10,323 nt of DNA from the NCBI GenBank assembly GCA_030699255.1, contig JAUYJR010000008.1, positions 1-10,323 of the forward strand. The letters are read 5' to 3'. The DNA comes from a bacterium (GTDB taxonomy: Bacteria; Patescibacteriota; Minisyncoccia; Minisyncoccales; UBA10102). The notes beneath the pieces were generated by a model. The model did not search any database, was not told where the DNA came from, and saw nothing but the letters and a program-made list of their open reading frames with translations. A program made the position numbers and the translations under genes. Positions 1 to 5,874 of this stretch are shown one piece after another. Positions within the stretch are counted from its first letter, which is position 1. Every line of letters starts with the position of its first letter.

Positions 1-525
1 ATTTTGCGCGAATACATGGCTCAAGCGGGAATTGAAAGAAAGCCCTTGGTGCGCATTATGGCAGATTGCCTCAAGCCCAATCACTTTCATCTCTTGCTGG
101 AAGAGTTACAAGAAGGTGGCATTTCAAAGTTTATGCAAAAACTTGGTACTGGATACACGGGATTTTTTAACAAAAAGTATGAACGAGTAGGCGCCTTATT
201 TCAGGGGACATTTAAGGCAGTAGAGATAAAAAATGACGATCAATTACGGTACTTGCTTGCTTACGTCAATGTGATTAATCCAGGTCAAGAATTGGAGCCG
301 GAACTCAAGTCATCGGCGCAGGATCCCAACGAAATTCTGCGATTTGCGGAACACTATTCGTGGAGTACACATTTGGAGTATTTGGGCAAACGCAACTCCA
401 TTATTACCGATAAGGGAATTGCAGGAAATCTTTTTGCTACGCCAGCGAGCTATAAAAAATTCATCACTGATATCATTTGTGGCAAACAAAAAGTTTCTTT
501 GTTGAAAGATATTTCTTTGGAATAG
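1..525 (+). CDS. REP-associated tyrosine (Y1/HUH) transposase, 5' end missing
   Basis: The frame is open from the first base to a TAG at 523-525, so the N-terminus lies outside the window. The visible part carries the HUH metal-binding motif in PNHFHLLLEE (window residues His28 and His30, counting the codon at position 1 as residue 1). It also has the family block KYERVGALFQGTFK and a helix with YVNVINP; the Tyr of that motif is the best candidate for the nucleophile that forms a 5'-phosphotyrosine link to single-stranded DNA. A C-terminal YSWSTHLEYLG segment is also typical of RAYT proteins. These enzymes cut and join single-stranded DNA at short palindromes. Such palindromes lie directly downstream (536-607), which supports the assignment. 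The visible length of about 174 residues suggests that only a small N-terminal piece is absent. No frameshift is seen in the visible part, so the gene may be intact. The catalytic Tyr is chosen by pattern only. Confidence 0.85.
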   Translation: MLREYMAQAGIERKPLVRIMADCLKPNHFHLLLEELQEGGISKFMQKLGTGYTGFFNKKYERVGALFQGTFKAVEIKNDDQLRYLLAYVNVINPGQELEPELKSSAQDPNEILRFAEHYSWSTHLEYLGKRNSIITDKGIAGNLFATPASYKKFITDIICGKQKVSLLKDISLE

Positions 526-535
526 CAAAAACGGG

Positions 536-572
536 GAGAAAGCTTGGAGGAGAAAGCTTGGAGAAAGCTTGG
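536..572. repeat. Three tandem copies of a 12-mer
   Basis: GAGAAAGCTTGG occurs at 536-547, 550-561 and 561-572. The first two copies are separated by AG and the last two share a G. The third copy runs straight into the inverted repeat at 568-607. The block starts ten bases after the transposase stop codon and may be part of the DNA that the transposase recognises, or a slippage product. Confidence 0.8.
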
Positions 573-607
573 CTTAGCCAAGTTATCCCCACCTTGGCTA
601 AGCCAAG
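568..607. repeat. Perfect 15-bp inverted repeat, REP-like hairpin
   Basis: CTTGGCTTAGCCAAG (568-582) and its exact reverse complement CTTGGCTAAGCCAAG (593-607) are separated by ten bases, TTATCCCCAC. Each arm is itself nearly palindromic, so each can fold alone or with the other. The position just after a RAYT gene fits a REP/BIME-type element. A role as transcription terminator for the transposase is also possible, but no T-tract follows, which makes that less likely. Confidence 0.75.
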
Positions 608-647
608 GTACAAGTTATATATGAGTTGATTTGATAAAGGCGAGGTA

Positions 648-675
648 TTGCAAGAAAAAGGATTGTTGGTATACT
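648..675 (+). promoter_or_regulatory. Candidate sigma-70-type promoter for murB
   Basis: A -35-like TTGCAA (648-653, 4 of 6 consensus bases) and a -10-like TATACT (670-675, 5 of 6) are 16 bp apart. The expected start of transcription is around 681-683, exactly where the stem-loop at 682-738 begins. Judged by motif match only. Confidence 0.5.
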
Positions 676-681
676 CAACCA

Positions 682-738
682 TGAAACCGAGAGGCAGTAC
701 CCACTATATACCTTGGGGGGTTAACGCTCTCGGTTTCA
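682..738 (+). promoter_or_regulatory. 12-bp stem-loop in the murB leader
   Basis: TGAAACCGAGAG (682-693) pairs perfectly with CTCTCGGTTTCA (727-738), enclosing a 33-base loop. The loop holds a run of six G (715-720) and could form a small inner ACCC/GGGT stem (699-702 with 718-721). The stem ends six bases before the murB ATG, which has no Shine-Dalgarno site beside it. The structure could therefore affect translation initiation or message stability. It does not match any riboswitch class I know. Confidence 0.5.
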
Positions 739-744
739 CCGTGG

Positions 745-1701
745 ATGAACACATTACTTATTGAAATACTAAAAAAAGAACTCCCAGATTTGCAAGAGGG
801 AGTCATACTCGCCCCGTATACCACATTTACCATTGGGGGGCCTGCTCAATATTTTCTTGAAGTAAAAACTCAAGAGCAGTTAGTACATGCCGTGCGGGTT
901 GCGAGATTACACAATGTTCCGTTTTTTCTCTTAGCCAAAGGAAGTAATGTGCTGGTGAGCGACGTGGGATTTCCCGGACTCATTATTTATGTACGCGCAA
1001 ACGCTTGGAGTATTGAGGGCATAAGTTTAAAAGCCGAAGCAGGGGTTCTTATGAGTGAACTGGTAGAAGAAACGTGCAAGCGGGGCATGAAGGGGTTTGA
1101 GTGGGCGGGAGGCTTGCCGGGAACCCTTGGGGGAGCTGTGCGGGGAAATGCGGGAGCTTTTGGAGGAGAAATGAAAGACAACGTTGTGTCCGTAACATAT
1201 CTGAATAATCAGGGAGAAGTGCAAGTAATCCAAAAAGACGAGTGCGCGTTTGGGTATCGCAACTCACTGTTTAAAGAAAAAGGGTTTCCCGTGCTATTGG
1301 CGGAGTTCCGGTTTACTGAGGCGGATCCAAAGGAGTTACAAGACACGGCTCAATCCCGTATTGCATACAGAAAAGAGCGACATCCTTTAGAGTATCCAAA
1401 CGCGGGAAGCATGTTTAAAAATGTTCCACTCTCTTCTGTTTCGGAATCTTTGCATGAATTTGTTTCTCAAGCGGTAAAACAAGATCCCTTTCCCGTTGTG
1501 CCAGCAGCTTTTCTTATTGCGCAGGCAAACCTCAAGGGAATGAGAGAGGGGGGAGCTCAAGTTTCGGAAAAGCATCCAAACTACATTGTGAACATTGGAG
1601 GAGCTCGGGCAAAAGATGTTATAAATCTTGTTTTACGTGTAAAAGAAAAAATTGCGTCTCAATTTGGAATTCAGCTGGAAGAAGAGGTGACGATATTGTA
1701 A
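745..1701 (+). CDS. murB: UDP-N-acetylenolpyruvoylglucosamine reductase (MurB)
   Basis: MurB is a cytoplasmic FAD enzyme that uses NADPH to reduce UDP-GlcNAc-enolpyruvate to UDP-MurNAc, the second committed step of peptidoglycan synthesis. The protein has 318 residues. The FAD-binding half shows TTFTIGGPA (26-34), the KGSNVLVSD loop (65-73) and GFEWAGGLPGTLGGAVRGNAG (117-137). The substrate half shows GYRNS (170-174, catalytic-type Arg172), AGSMFKN (220-226) with the proton-donor-type Ser222, LKGMREGGAQVSEKHPNYIVN (263-283), and the C-terminal LEEEV (311-315) with the conserved catalytic Glu. It lacks the extra segment of E. coli-type I enzymes and so fits type II. A stretch of about 30 residues between GSMFKN and AAFLIAQ is longer than in many homologues. 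The ATG at 745 is the first good start and has no nearby Shine-Dalgarno site. No other cell-wall genes are adjacent in the window. Confidence 0.96.
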   Translation: MNTLLIEILKKELPDLQEGVILAPYTTFTIGGPAQYFLEVKTQEQLVHAVRVARLHNVPFFLLAKGSNVLVSDVGFPGLIIYVRANAWSIEGISLKAEAGVLMSELVEETCKRGMKGFEWAGGLPGTLGGAVRGNAGAFGGEMKDNVVSVTYLNNQGEVQVIQKDECAFGYRNSLFKEKGFPVLLAEFRFTEADPKELQDTAQSRIAYRKERHPLEYPNAGSMFKNVPLSSVSESLHEFVSQAVKQDPFPVVPAAFLIAQANLKGMREGGAQVSEKHPNYIVNIGGARAKDVINLVLRVKEKIASQFGIQLEEEVTIL

Positions 1702-1737
1702 GAAATCTTGGCCTTGGCAAGGTGTGTGACGAGGTGG

Positions 1738-1802
1738 GTCATCCTGAATGGAATGAAGGATCTGTTTCTCTGATGAGATTCTTCACTACCGTTCAGAATG
1801 AC
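1738..1802. repeat. 65-bp imperfect palindrome (MITE/REP-like)
   Basis: The left arm begins GTCATCCTGAATGG and ends GAAGGATCT at 1763. The right arm begins AGATTCTTCACT at 1777 and ends GTTCAGAATGAC at 1802. The arms pair over about 26 bases with a few mismatches and one single-base offset, around a 13-base loop. Palindromes with GTCAT.CTGAA termini are, to my knowledge, dispersed in many bacterial genomes. Here the element sits between murB and its likely terminator. It has no coding capacity, so it would be non-autonomous. Confidence 0.7.
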
Positions 1803-1834
1803 GGAAGAAAGGTAAGAAAAAATTTGGGCACTGT

Positions 1835-1880
1835 CCGTCTTGTATGAAAAAACCAAATATCATACAAGACGGATTTTCTG
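1835..1880 (+). terminator. Probable intrinsic terminator after murB
   Basis: CCGTCTTGTATGA (1835-1847) and TCATACAAGACGG (1860-1872) form a perfect 13-bp stem with a 12-base A-rich loop, followed by ATTTTCTG and further T-rich sequence. The stem is only moderately GC-rich and the T-tract is interrupted, so efficiency is uncertain. It could instead be an inverted repeat of mobile origin. Confidence 0.55.
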
Positions 1881-1916
1881 TTTCTGGACTTGTATTTGTT
1901 TTTTATAGTTTTCCTA

Positions 1917-1945
1917 TTGACAGACATGTATGGAAATGAAAAAAT
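1917..1945 (+). promoter_or_regulatory. Possible promoter upstream of the lysine-rich gene
   Basis: TTGACA at 1917-1922 matches the -35 consensus perfectly. The best -10 at 17-bp spacing is only AAAAAT (1940-1945). A TATAGT at 1904-1909 is an alternative -10 but lacks a good -35. Starting near 1950 would give the 43-residue gene a leader of about 100 bases. Confidence 0.3.
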
Positions 1946-2034
1946 GAATGTGTAGTTTGTTCCATGTCGTCATGGTTGCGAGCGGAAGGTGTTAGGCGTC
2001 GACTCTGCTCGTGTTCTCGTAAAGTAATTCATTT
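1942..2034 (+). promoter_or_regulatory. Structured leader or small RNA candidate
   Basis: AAATGAAT (1942-1949) can pair with ATTCATTT (2027-2034) and close a domain. Inside it, CCATG/CATGG (1962-1966 with 1971-1975) forms a hairpin with a TCGT loop. Two further stems compete for the same bases: GCGAGC (1978-1983) with GCTCGT (2007-2012, one wobble pair), and TTGCGAG (1976-1982) with CTCGTAA (2016-2022, one wobble pair). The interior is more GC-rich than the AT-rich flanks. No match to tRNA, tmRNA, SRP RNA or a known riboswitch core was recognised. Confidence 0.3.
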
Positions 2035-2049
2035 ATTAAAAATGCAATT

Positions 2050-2181
2050 ATGCCAGTAAAGAAAAAAGCAGCTCCAAAAAAGAAAGTGGCAAAAAAGACC
2101 ACCGCGCGAAAGACCACAAAGCGAGCCCCTGCAAAGAAGGTTGTCGCAAAGAAGAAGACTGCCGCAAAAAAGAAGAAATAA
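2050..2181 (+). CDS. 43-residue Lys/Ala-rich histone-tail-like basic protein
   Basis: The ATG at 2050 opens a 43-codon frame ending in TAA at 2179-2181. The product has 19 Lys, 2 Arg, 9 Ala and no Asp or Glu. It is built from PKKK, AKK and KKT units like the C-terminal tail of histone H1 and bacterial H1-like (AlgP/Hc1-type) proteins. It probably binds DNA or RNA through charge alone and may compact the nucleoid or bind ribosomal RNA. It has no folded domain. A coding origin is supported by the ATG, the strong terminator 19 bases after the stop, and a promoter candidate upstream. There is no Shine-Dalgarno site before the start. Its low complexity makes homology hard to prove. It was found by translating by hand. 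Confidence 0.75.
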   Translation: MPVKKKAAPKKKVAKKTTARKTTKRAPAKKVVAKKKTAAKKKK

Positions 2182-2200
2182 GCTTGGATCGCTTACTCTT

Positions 2201-2232
2201 CCCGCCCCTCTCAGAGGGGCGGGTTTGTTTTT
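2201..2232 (+). terminator. Strong intrinsic terminator
   Basis: CCCGCCCCT (2201-2209) pairs with AGGGGCGGG (2215-2223) across a five-base loop, followed by TTTGTTTTT (2224-2232). This is a textbook Rho-independent terminator for the lysine-rich gene. Confidence 0.95.
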
Positions 2233-2257
2233 GACAATAAGTGTCTGCGCGTATAGT
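2231..2257 (+). promoter_or_regulatory. Promoter for the speD-secA unit
   Basis: A perfect -35 TTGACA (2231-2236) begins inside the terminator T-tract. A -10 TATAGT (2252-2257, 5 of 6) lies 15 bp away. TAGTAT at 2254-2259 gives the usual 17-bp spacing with a poorer match. Transcription would begin near 2264-2266, leaving a leader of about 35 bases before the speD ATG. Confidence 0.65.
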
Positions 2258-2298
2258 ATGAACTTGTTTGACTATTCTTTTTATTAAGTGTATGGCGC

Positions 2299-2655
2299 AT
2301 GAAACATTCATCTGCTCAGGGAGTTGGTACACACGTAATAGCGGATTTCTGGGGAGCTAAAGTTCCTGAAAATCAAAAAGAACTAAAAGCAATTCTATGG
2401 GAAGCTGCTGAAAAAGCGGGAGGAACTCCTCTAAAGTTTTCCGCCCACAAATTTCATCCGTTTGGCATTACCGCAGTGCTCATTCTTTCAGAATCCCACA
2501 TTGCCATTCACACATGGCCCGAACTTGCTTATACCGCGGTAGACGCGTTTACCTGTGGCAAGTCTCGGCCTAAAAAAGCAATTCTGTATCTGCAAAAGTG
2601 TTTTCGTCCATTAAAATGGGTTATTCATGAATTAAAGCGAGGAAGTACACCATGA
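2299..2655 (+). CDS. speD: S-adenosylmethionine decarboxylase proenzyme family (SpeD, prokaryotic short class)
   Basis: This is a 118-residue pyruvoyl-dependent decarboxylase that cleaves itself to make its cofactor. The processing site is Glu65-Ser66 in SESHIAIHTWPE, with His71 and Cys86 (TCG) at the positions of the catalytic His68 and Cys83 of the Thermotoga maritima enzyme. The N-terminal GTHVIADFWG and the C-terminal ELKRG also fit the family. The residue equivalent to Thermotoga Ser55 is Thr58, a conservative change. The classical product is decarboxylated AdoMet for spermidine synthesis, but no spermidine synthase gene is in the window. Some family members from candidate phyla are reported to decarboxylate ornithine or arginine, so the substrate is uncertain. 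The ATG at 2299 is the only in-frame start nearby. The stop overlaps the secA start as ATGA, which suggests translational coupling. Confidence 0.93.
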   Translation: MKHSSAQGVGTHVIADFWGAKVPENQKELKAILWEAAEKAGGTPLKFSAHKFHPFGITAVLILSESHIAIHTWPELAYTAVDAFTCGKSRPKKAILYLQKCFRPLKWVIHELKRGSTP

Positions 2656-5135
2656 GCATGTTTTCATTTTTTGAAAGTTCTCACGAAACGTTTATTAAAA
2701 AGAAGCGTTCTGTTTTGGTTGGCATTAATGAATTAGAACAGCAAACTGAGGCTATGGAAACCGAAAGTCTCAGGGAGATGTCATTGGAGTTGCGAGGGCG
2801 ACTACAAAACGGAGAAACCGCTGACAAGATATTGCCCGAAGCGTTCGCGCTTGTGCGGGAGGTTTCAAAGCGCACATTGGGACAGCGGCATTTTGATTCA
2901 CAGTTACTGGGAGGCATCATATTGCACGAAGGAAAGATAGCGGAGATGAAAACGGGAGAAGGAAAAACGCTCACAGCTACTCTTCCCGTGTACCTCAATG
3001 CTCTAACAGGAGATGGTGTGCACGTGGTAACAGTAAACGACTACCTTGCTAAACGTGACGCCTCTTGGATTGGGCAGGTGTACCACGCACTGGGACTTTC
3101 TGTGGGGTGTATTACTCATGAGGGCTCATACCTGTATGATCCTTCATATACCGGAGAGAAAATTGAGCAGGGTAGTGAAGAAGACCAAGAGCGTGACGAA
3201 ATGGGAGGATTTAAAGTTGCGGAGGAGTTCCTTAAGCCCGTTTCAAGAAAGGAAGCGTACCATGCTGACGTTACTTACGGTACCAACAATGAGTTTGGAT
3301 TTGACTACCTACGAGACAACATGGTGTACGAGCCCTCTCAAGAAGTACAAAGAGGGCACGCATACGCCATTGTTGATGAGGTAGACTCCATTCTCATTGA
3401 TGAGGCAAGAACCCCTCTTATTATTTCGGCTCCCGACCAGGAGAGCTCTTCTTGGTACAGGGATTTTGCTCGCATTACTCCTCGTCTTCAGAAAGGAAAA
3501 GATTTTGAACTCGATGAGAAGCTCAAGGCAGTTACCTTAACAGAAGAGGGTATTGAAAATGTGGAGAAAATTCTTGGTGTGGGGGATATTTACCAAGAGA
3601 AAGGAATAAAATACCTGCACCATTTGGAACAGGCATTGAGAGCAGAGGCTTTGTTTCAGAAAGACAAAGATTACGTAGTGCGGGACGGGCAGTTGATTAT
3701 TGTAGACCAGTTTACCGGACGCCTATTGCAGGGCAGGAGGTTTTCTGGAGGATTGCACCAGGCACTGGAAGCAAAAGAAGGCGTGCGCGTGCAACCCGAA
3801 TCACTCACGCTTGCCTCTATTTCATTTCAGAATTACTTCCGCATGTATAAAAAGCTGTCCGGCATGACGGGAACCGCGGAAACTTCTTCGGAGGAGTTTC
3901 TCAAGGTGTATAATTTAGAGGTGGTAATTGTTCCCACAAACCGTCCAATGGTTCGCAAGGATCTTCCAGACCGTGTGTATCAGACGGAAGAGGGAAAGTT
4001 TCAAGCTGTTGTTCAGGCAGTTAAGGAGTGCCATGAGCGGAACCAGCCGGTTCTTGTGGGTACTGTTTCTATTGAGAAAAACGAGAAGCTCGGCCGTATG
4101 TTGGAGCGGGAGGGCATTGCTCATAATATACTCAACGCAAAACACCACGAAAAAGAAGGAGAGATTATTGCCCAAGCCGGACGCCCGGGGGGCGTGACAG
4201 TTGCCACCAACATGGCGGGAAGAGGTGTGGATATTATTTTGGGAGGAAACCCCGCGGATCCCGGAGACGCGGAGAAGGTAAAAGAAGCTGGAGGCCTTAT
4301 GGTTATTGGTACGGAACGACATGAGGCGCGGAGAATTGACAATCAGCTTCGTGGAAGATCGGGAAGACAGGGAGACCCCGGTGCTTCTCGCTTTTATGTT
4401 TCTCTTGGAGATGACCTGATTCGCGTGTTTGGAGGAGAACGCATCCAGCAACTCATGGAGCGTTTTAATATACCGGAAGAAGAAGCCATTGAGTCAAAGC
4501 TTGTTTCTCAAGCTATTGAGTCTGCCCAGTCAAAGGTGGAGGGCATGAACTTTGACGCAAGAAAACATCTTTTGCAGTATGACAACGTGTTGAATAAGCA
4601 ACGAGAGGCGATCTACCGAAGGAGAAAAGAAATTCTCCGTTATCATGCCCCATCGGCATCCAAAGAAGAACATGGCAACGAACAAGGTAATCTTCGTTTG
4701 TACATTCTGCGTATTATTACGGAAAAAGGATACACCAAAGAGGCATACGAGAAGAAGATACAAGAAGTGGGGGAACGCATTGAGCAACTAGAGAAGGCAG
4801 TCTGCTTAAAAGTACTAGATACCTTATGGATGGAGCATCTGGAAAATATGGAGGCCCTGCGGGATTCTGTGCGGTTGAGAGCGTATGGCCAGCAAGATCC
4901 GTTGGTTGAGTATAAGAATGAGGGACATAAAATGTTTCAGGAACTTATTGGCTCTATTGATTCTATGGTTGCAGAATCTATTATGCGGGCGGAAGTACAG
5001 GCAAATCGGTCCGTTCCTCAATCTCAAGCCCCGGTTGCTGCCCAGTCAAAAGAACAAAAAGTTGGGAGAAACGACCTCTGTCCATGCGGTAGCGGTTTGA
5101 AATATAAAAAGTGCCATGGGATTAACCAGTTATAA
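2652..5135 (+). CDS. secA: Protein translocase ATPase SecA
   Basis: SecA is the ATP-driven motor that pushes unfolded preproteins through SecYEG. The 827 residues show Walker A TGEGKT (101-106), VNDYLAKRD, TYGTNNEFGFDYLRD (208-222), Walker B VDEVDSILIDEARTP (from 241), the preprotein-binding start VDQFTGRLLQGRR, SGMTGTAE, NBD2 motifs VATNMAGRGVDI and QLRGRSGRQGDPG, the helical scaffold LDTLWMEHLENMEALRDSVRLRAY, and a C-terminal zinc/SecB-type tail with Cys810, Cys812, Cys821 and His822. Two departures stand out. About 40 residues (roughly 156-196, acidic, with YLYDPSY) are inserted in NBD1. The region between YDNVLNKQRE (643) and WMEHL (726-730) is clearly shortened, so the helical wing domain is reduced. 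AGGAAG at 2640-2645 lies six bases before the ATG and is one of the few Shine-Dalgarno sites in the window. The ATG overlaps the speD stop. Confidence 0.98.
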   Translation: MSMFSFFESSHETFIKKKRSVLVGINELEQQTEAMETESLREMSLELRGRLQNGETADKILPEAFALVREVSKRTLGQRHFDSQLLGGIILHEGKIAEMKTGEGKTLTATLPVYLNALTGDGVHVVTVNDYLAKRDASWIGQVYHALGLSVGCITHEGSYLYDPSYTGEKIEQGSEEDQERDEMGGFKVAEEFLKPVSRKEAYHADVTYGTNNEFGFDYLRDNMVYEPSQEVQRGHAYAIVDEVDSILIDEARTPLIISAPDQESSSWYRDFARITPRLQKGKDFELDEKLKAVTLTEEGIENVEKILGVGDIYQEKGIKYLHHLEQALRAEALFQKDKDYVVRDGQLIIVDQFTGRLLQGRRFSGGLHQALEAKEGVRVQPESLTLASISFQNYFRMYKKLSGMTGTAETSSEEFLKVYNLEVVIVPTNRPMVRKDLPDRVYQTEEGKFQAVVQAVKECHERNQPVLVGTVSIEKNEKLGRMLEREGIAHNILNAKHHEKEGEIIAQAGRPGGVTVATNMAGRGVDIILGGNPADPGDAEKVKEAGGLMVIGTERHEARRIDNQLRGRSGRQGDPGASRFYVSLGDDLIRVFGGERIQQLMERFNIPEEEAIESKLVSQAIESAQSKVEGMNFDARKHLLQYDNVLNKQREAIYRRRKEILRYHAPSASKEEHGNEQGNLRLYILRIITEKGYTKEAYEKKIQEVGERIEQLEKAVCLKVLDTLWMEHLENMEALRDSVRLRAYGQQDPLVEYKNEGHKMFQELIGSIDSMVAESIMRAEVQANRSVPQSQAPVAAQSKEQKVGRNDLCPCGSGLKYKKCHGINQL

Positions 5136-5181
5136 ATGCATGACCAATAATACAAAGAGCCTGTCTCGCTTATTTCACATT

Positions 5182-5772
5182 ATGCAGCTTACCCGAGCGC
5201 AAATTCAGCAGGGGTATCTTATTCGGGGTGTGAAGCGACACGATATCAGTAATCTTGCTGAACATCACTACCTTGTTGCGTTTACCACATGGCAACTCAC
5301 TCTCCTGGTTGAACGCGCGGGAGGCAGTATTGACAAGGCAAAGGCATTGGAGTTTGCCCTTATTCATGATGTTGGAGAGTTGCTTGGGGGAGACATTGCA
5401 ATGCCGTACGCAAAGCAAAACCCAAAAGCAAGAGAGTACGCAAAAGCGTTTGAAGCTGAAAATCAGAAATTTCTTGCGGATTATTTTGGGGAAAGCAAAG
5501 AACATTTTGAAGAACTTTCAAGAGAGATTTTAGATGCGTCTTCTGATGAAAGTAGAATTGCAAAACTAGCCGACTACATTGAGGTGACGCACTATCTTGT
5601 ATACGTGGAACATTTCTCGGAATCAGATATTGCGCTCATTGAAGGAAAAATAGAAAAGATGCTCCTGGAATTTTCCGATCAGACGGGGCAACGGGCGCTC
5701 AAGGAATTTTTTGAAGAATGGAAAGTTCAAATTCGGGAACTCGCGGCTTCAGATATAAAAGAATTTTTATAA
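5182..5772 (+). CDS. HD-domain phosphohydrolase (YfbR-like)
   Basis: This is a soluble metal-dependent phosphohydrolase of the HD superfamily, related to YfbR-type 5'-deoxynucleotidases. With the start at 5182 it has 196 residues. The metal ligands are His28 in LAEHHYLVA, His62-Asp63 in LIHDVGELLGGDI, and Asp131 in KLADYIE, in the expected order and spacing. The following GELLGGDI block is the family signature. Probable substrates are nucleoside monophosphates; the exact one cannot be read from sequence. Start choice is uncertain: in-frame ATGs also occur at 5116 (overlapping secA) and 5140 (four bases after the secA stop), but the extra residues look unconserved and none of the three has a Shine-Dalgarno site. 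It follows secA closely and is probably cotranscribed with it. Confidence 0.87.
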   Translation: MQLTRAQIQQGYLIRGVKRHDISNLAEHHYLVAFTTWQLTLLVERAGGSIDKAKALEFALIHDVGELLGGDIAMPYAKQNPKAREYAKAFEAENQKFLADYFGESKEHFEELSREILDASSDESRIAKLADYIEVTHYLVYVEHFSESDIALIEGKIEKMLLEFSDQTGQRALKEFFEEWKVQIRELAASDIKEFL

Positions 5773-5839
5773 TTTCCCATGAATGAGGATTGCTACAACA
5801 TTTGCCATAGTACGGGAGGAAGATTGCGCGTTATTACTC

Positions 5840-5868
5840 TTTACGAACGCGCGGGAATTTGCTAGATT
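5840..5868 (+). promoter_or_regulatory. Candidate promoter for secDF, possibly leaderless
   Basis: TTTACG (5840-5845, 4 of 6) and TAGATT (5863-5868, 4 of 6) are 17 bp apart. The -10 ends six bases before the secD ATG at 5875, so transcription could start at the initiator codon. A 7-bp inverted repeat GCGCGTT/AACGCGC (5826-5832 with 5846-5852) surrounds the -35 and could be an operator or a stem. Motif matches are modest. Confidence 0.35.
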
Positions 5869-5874
5869 GGGCAA

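Larger units (their letters stand above)
1702..2049. other. 348-base intergenic region, no convincing long gene
   Basis: From left to right it holds a small palindrome CCTTGGCAAGG (1712-1722), a 65-bp imperfect palindrome (1738-1802), a 13-bp terminator-like hairpin (1835-1872), a T-rich stretch, a -35-like TTGACA (1917-1922), and a structured, more GC-rich stretch (about 1942-2034) ahead of the lysine-rich gene. No reading frame with recognisable protein character was found on either strand. Confidence 0.8.

Noticed and set aside
536..607. CRISPR-like array
   Set aside because: The repeats are only 12 bases, directly adjacent without unique spacers, and run into a hairpin beside a transposase.
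1978..2022. SRP RNA or tRNA-like gene, suggested by a GGAAGG segment and paired arms
   Set aside because: The conserved SRP internal loops, and any acceptor/T-arm arrangement of a tRNA, are missing.
3915..4451. 178-residue open frame on the minus strand
   Set aside because: It lies fully inside secA, whose motifs are unambiguous on the plus strand, and its translation has no recognisable domain character.
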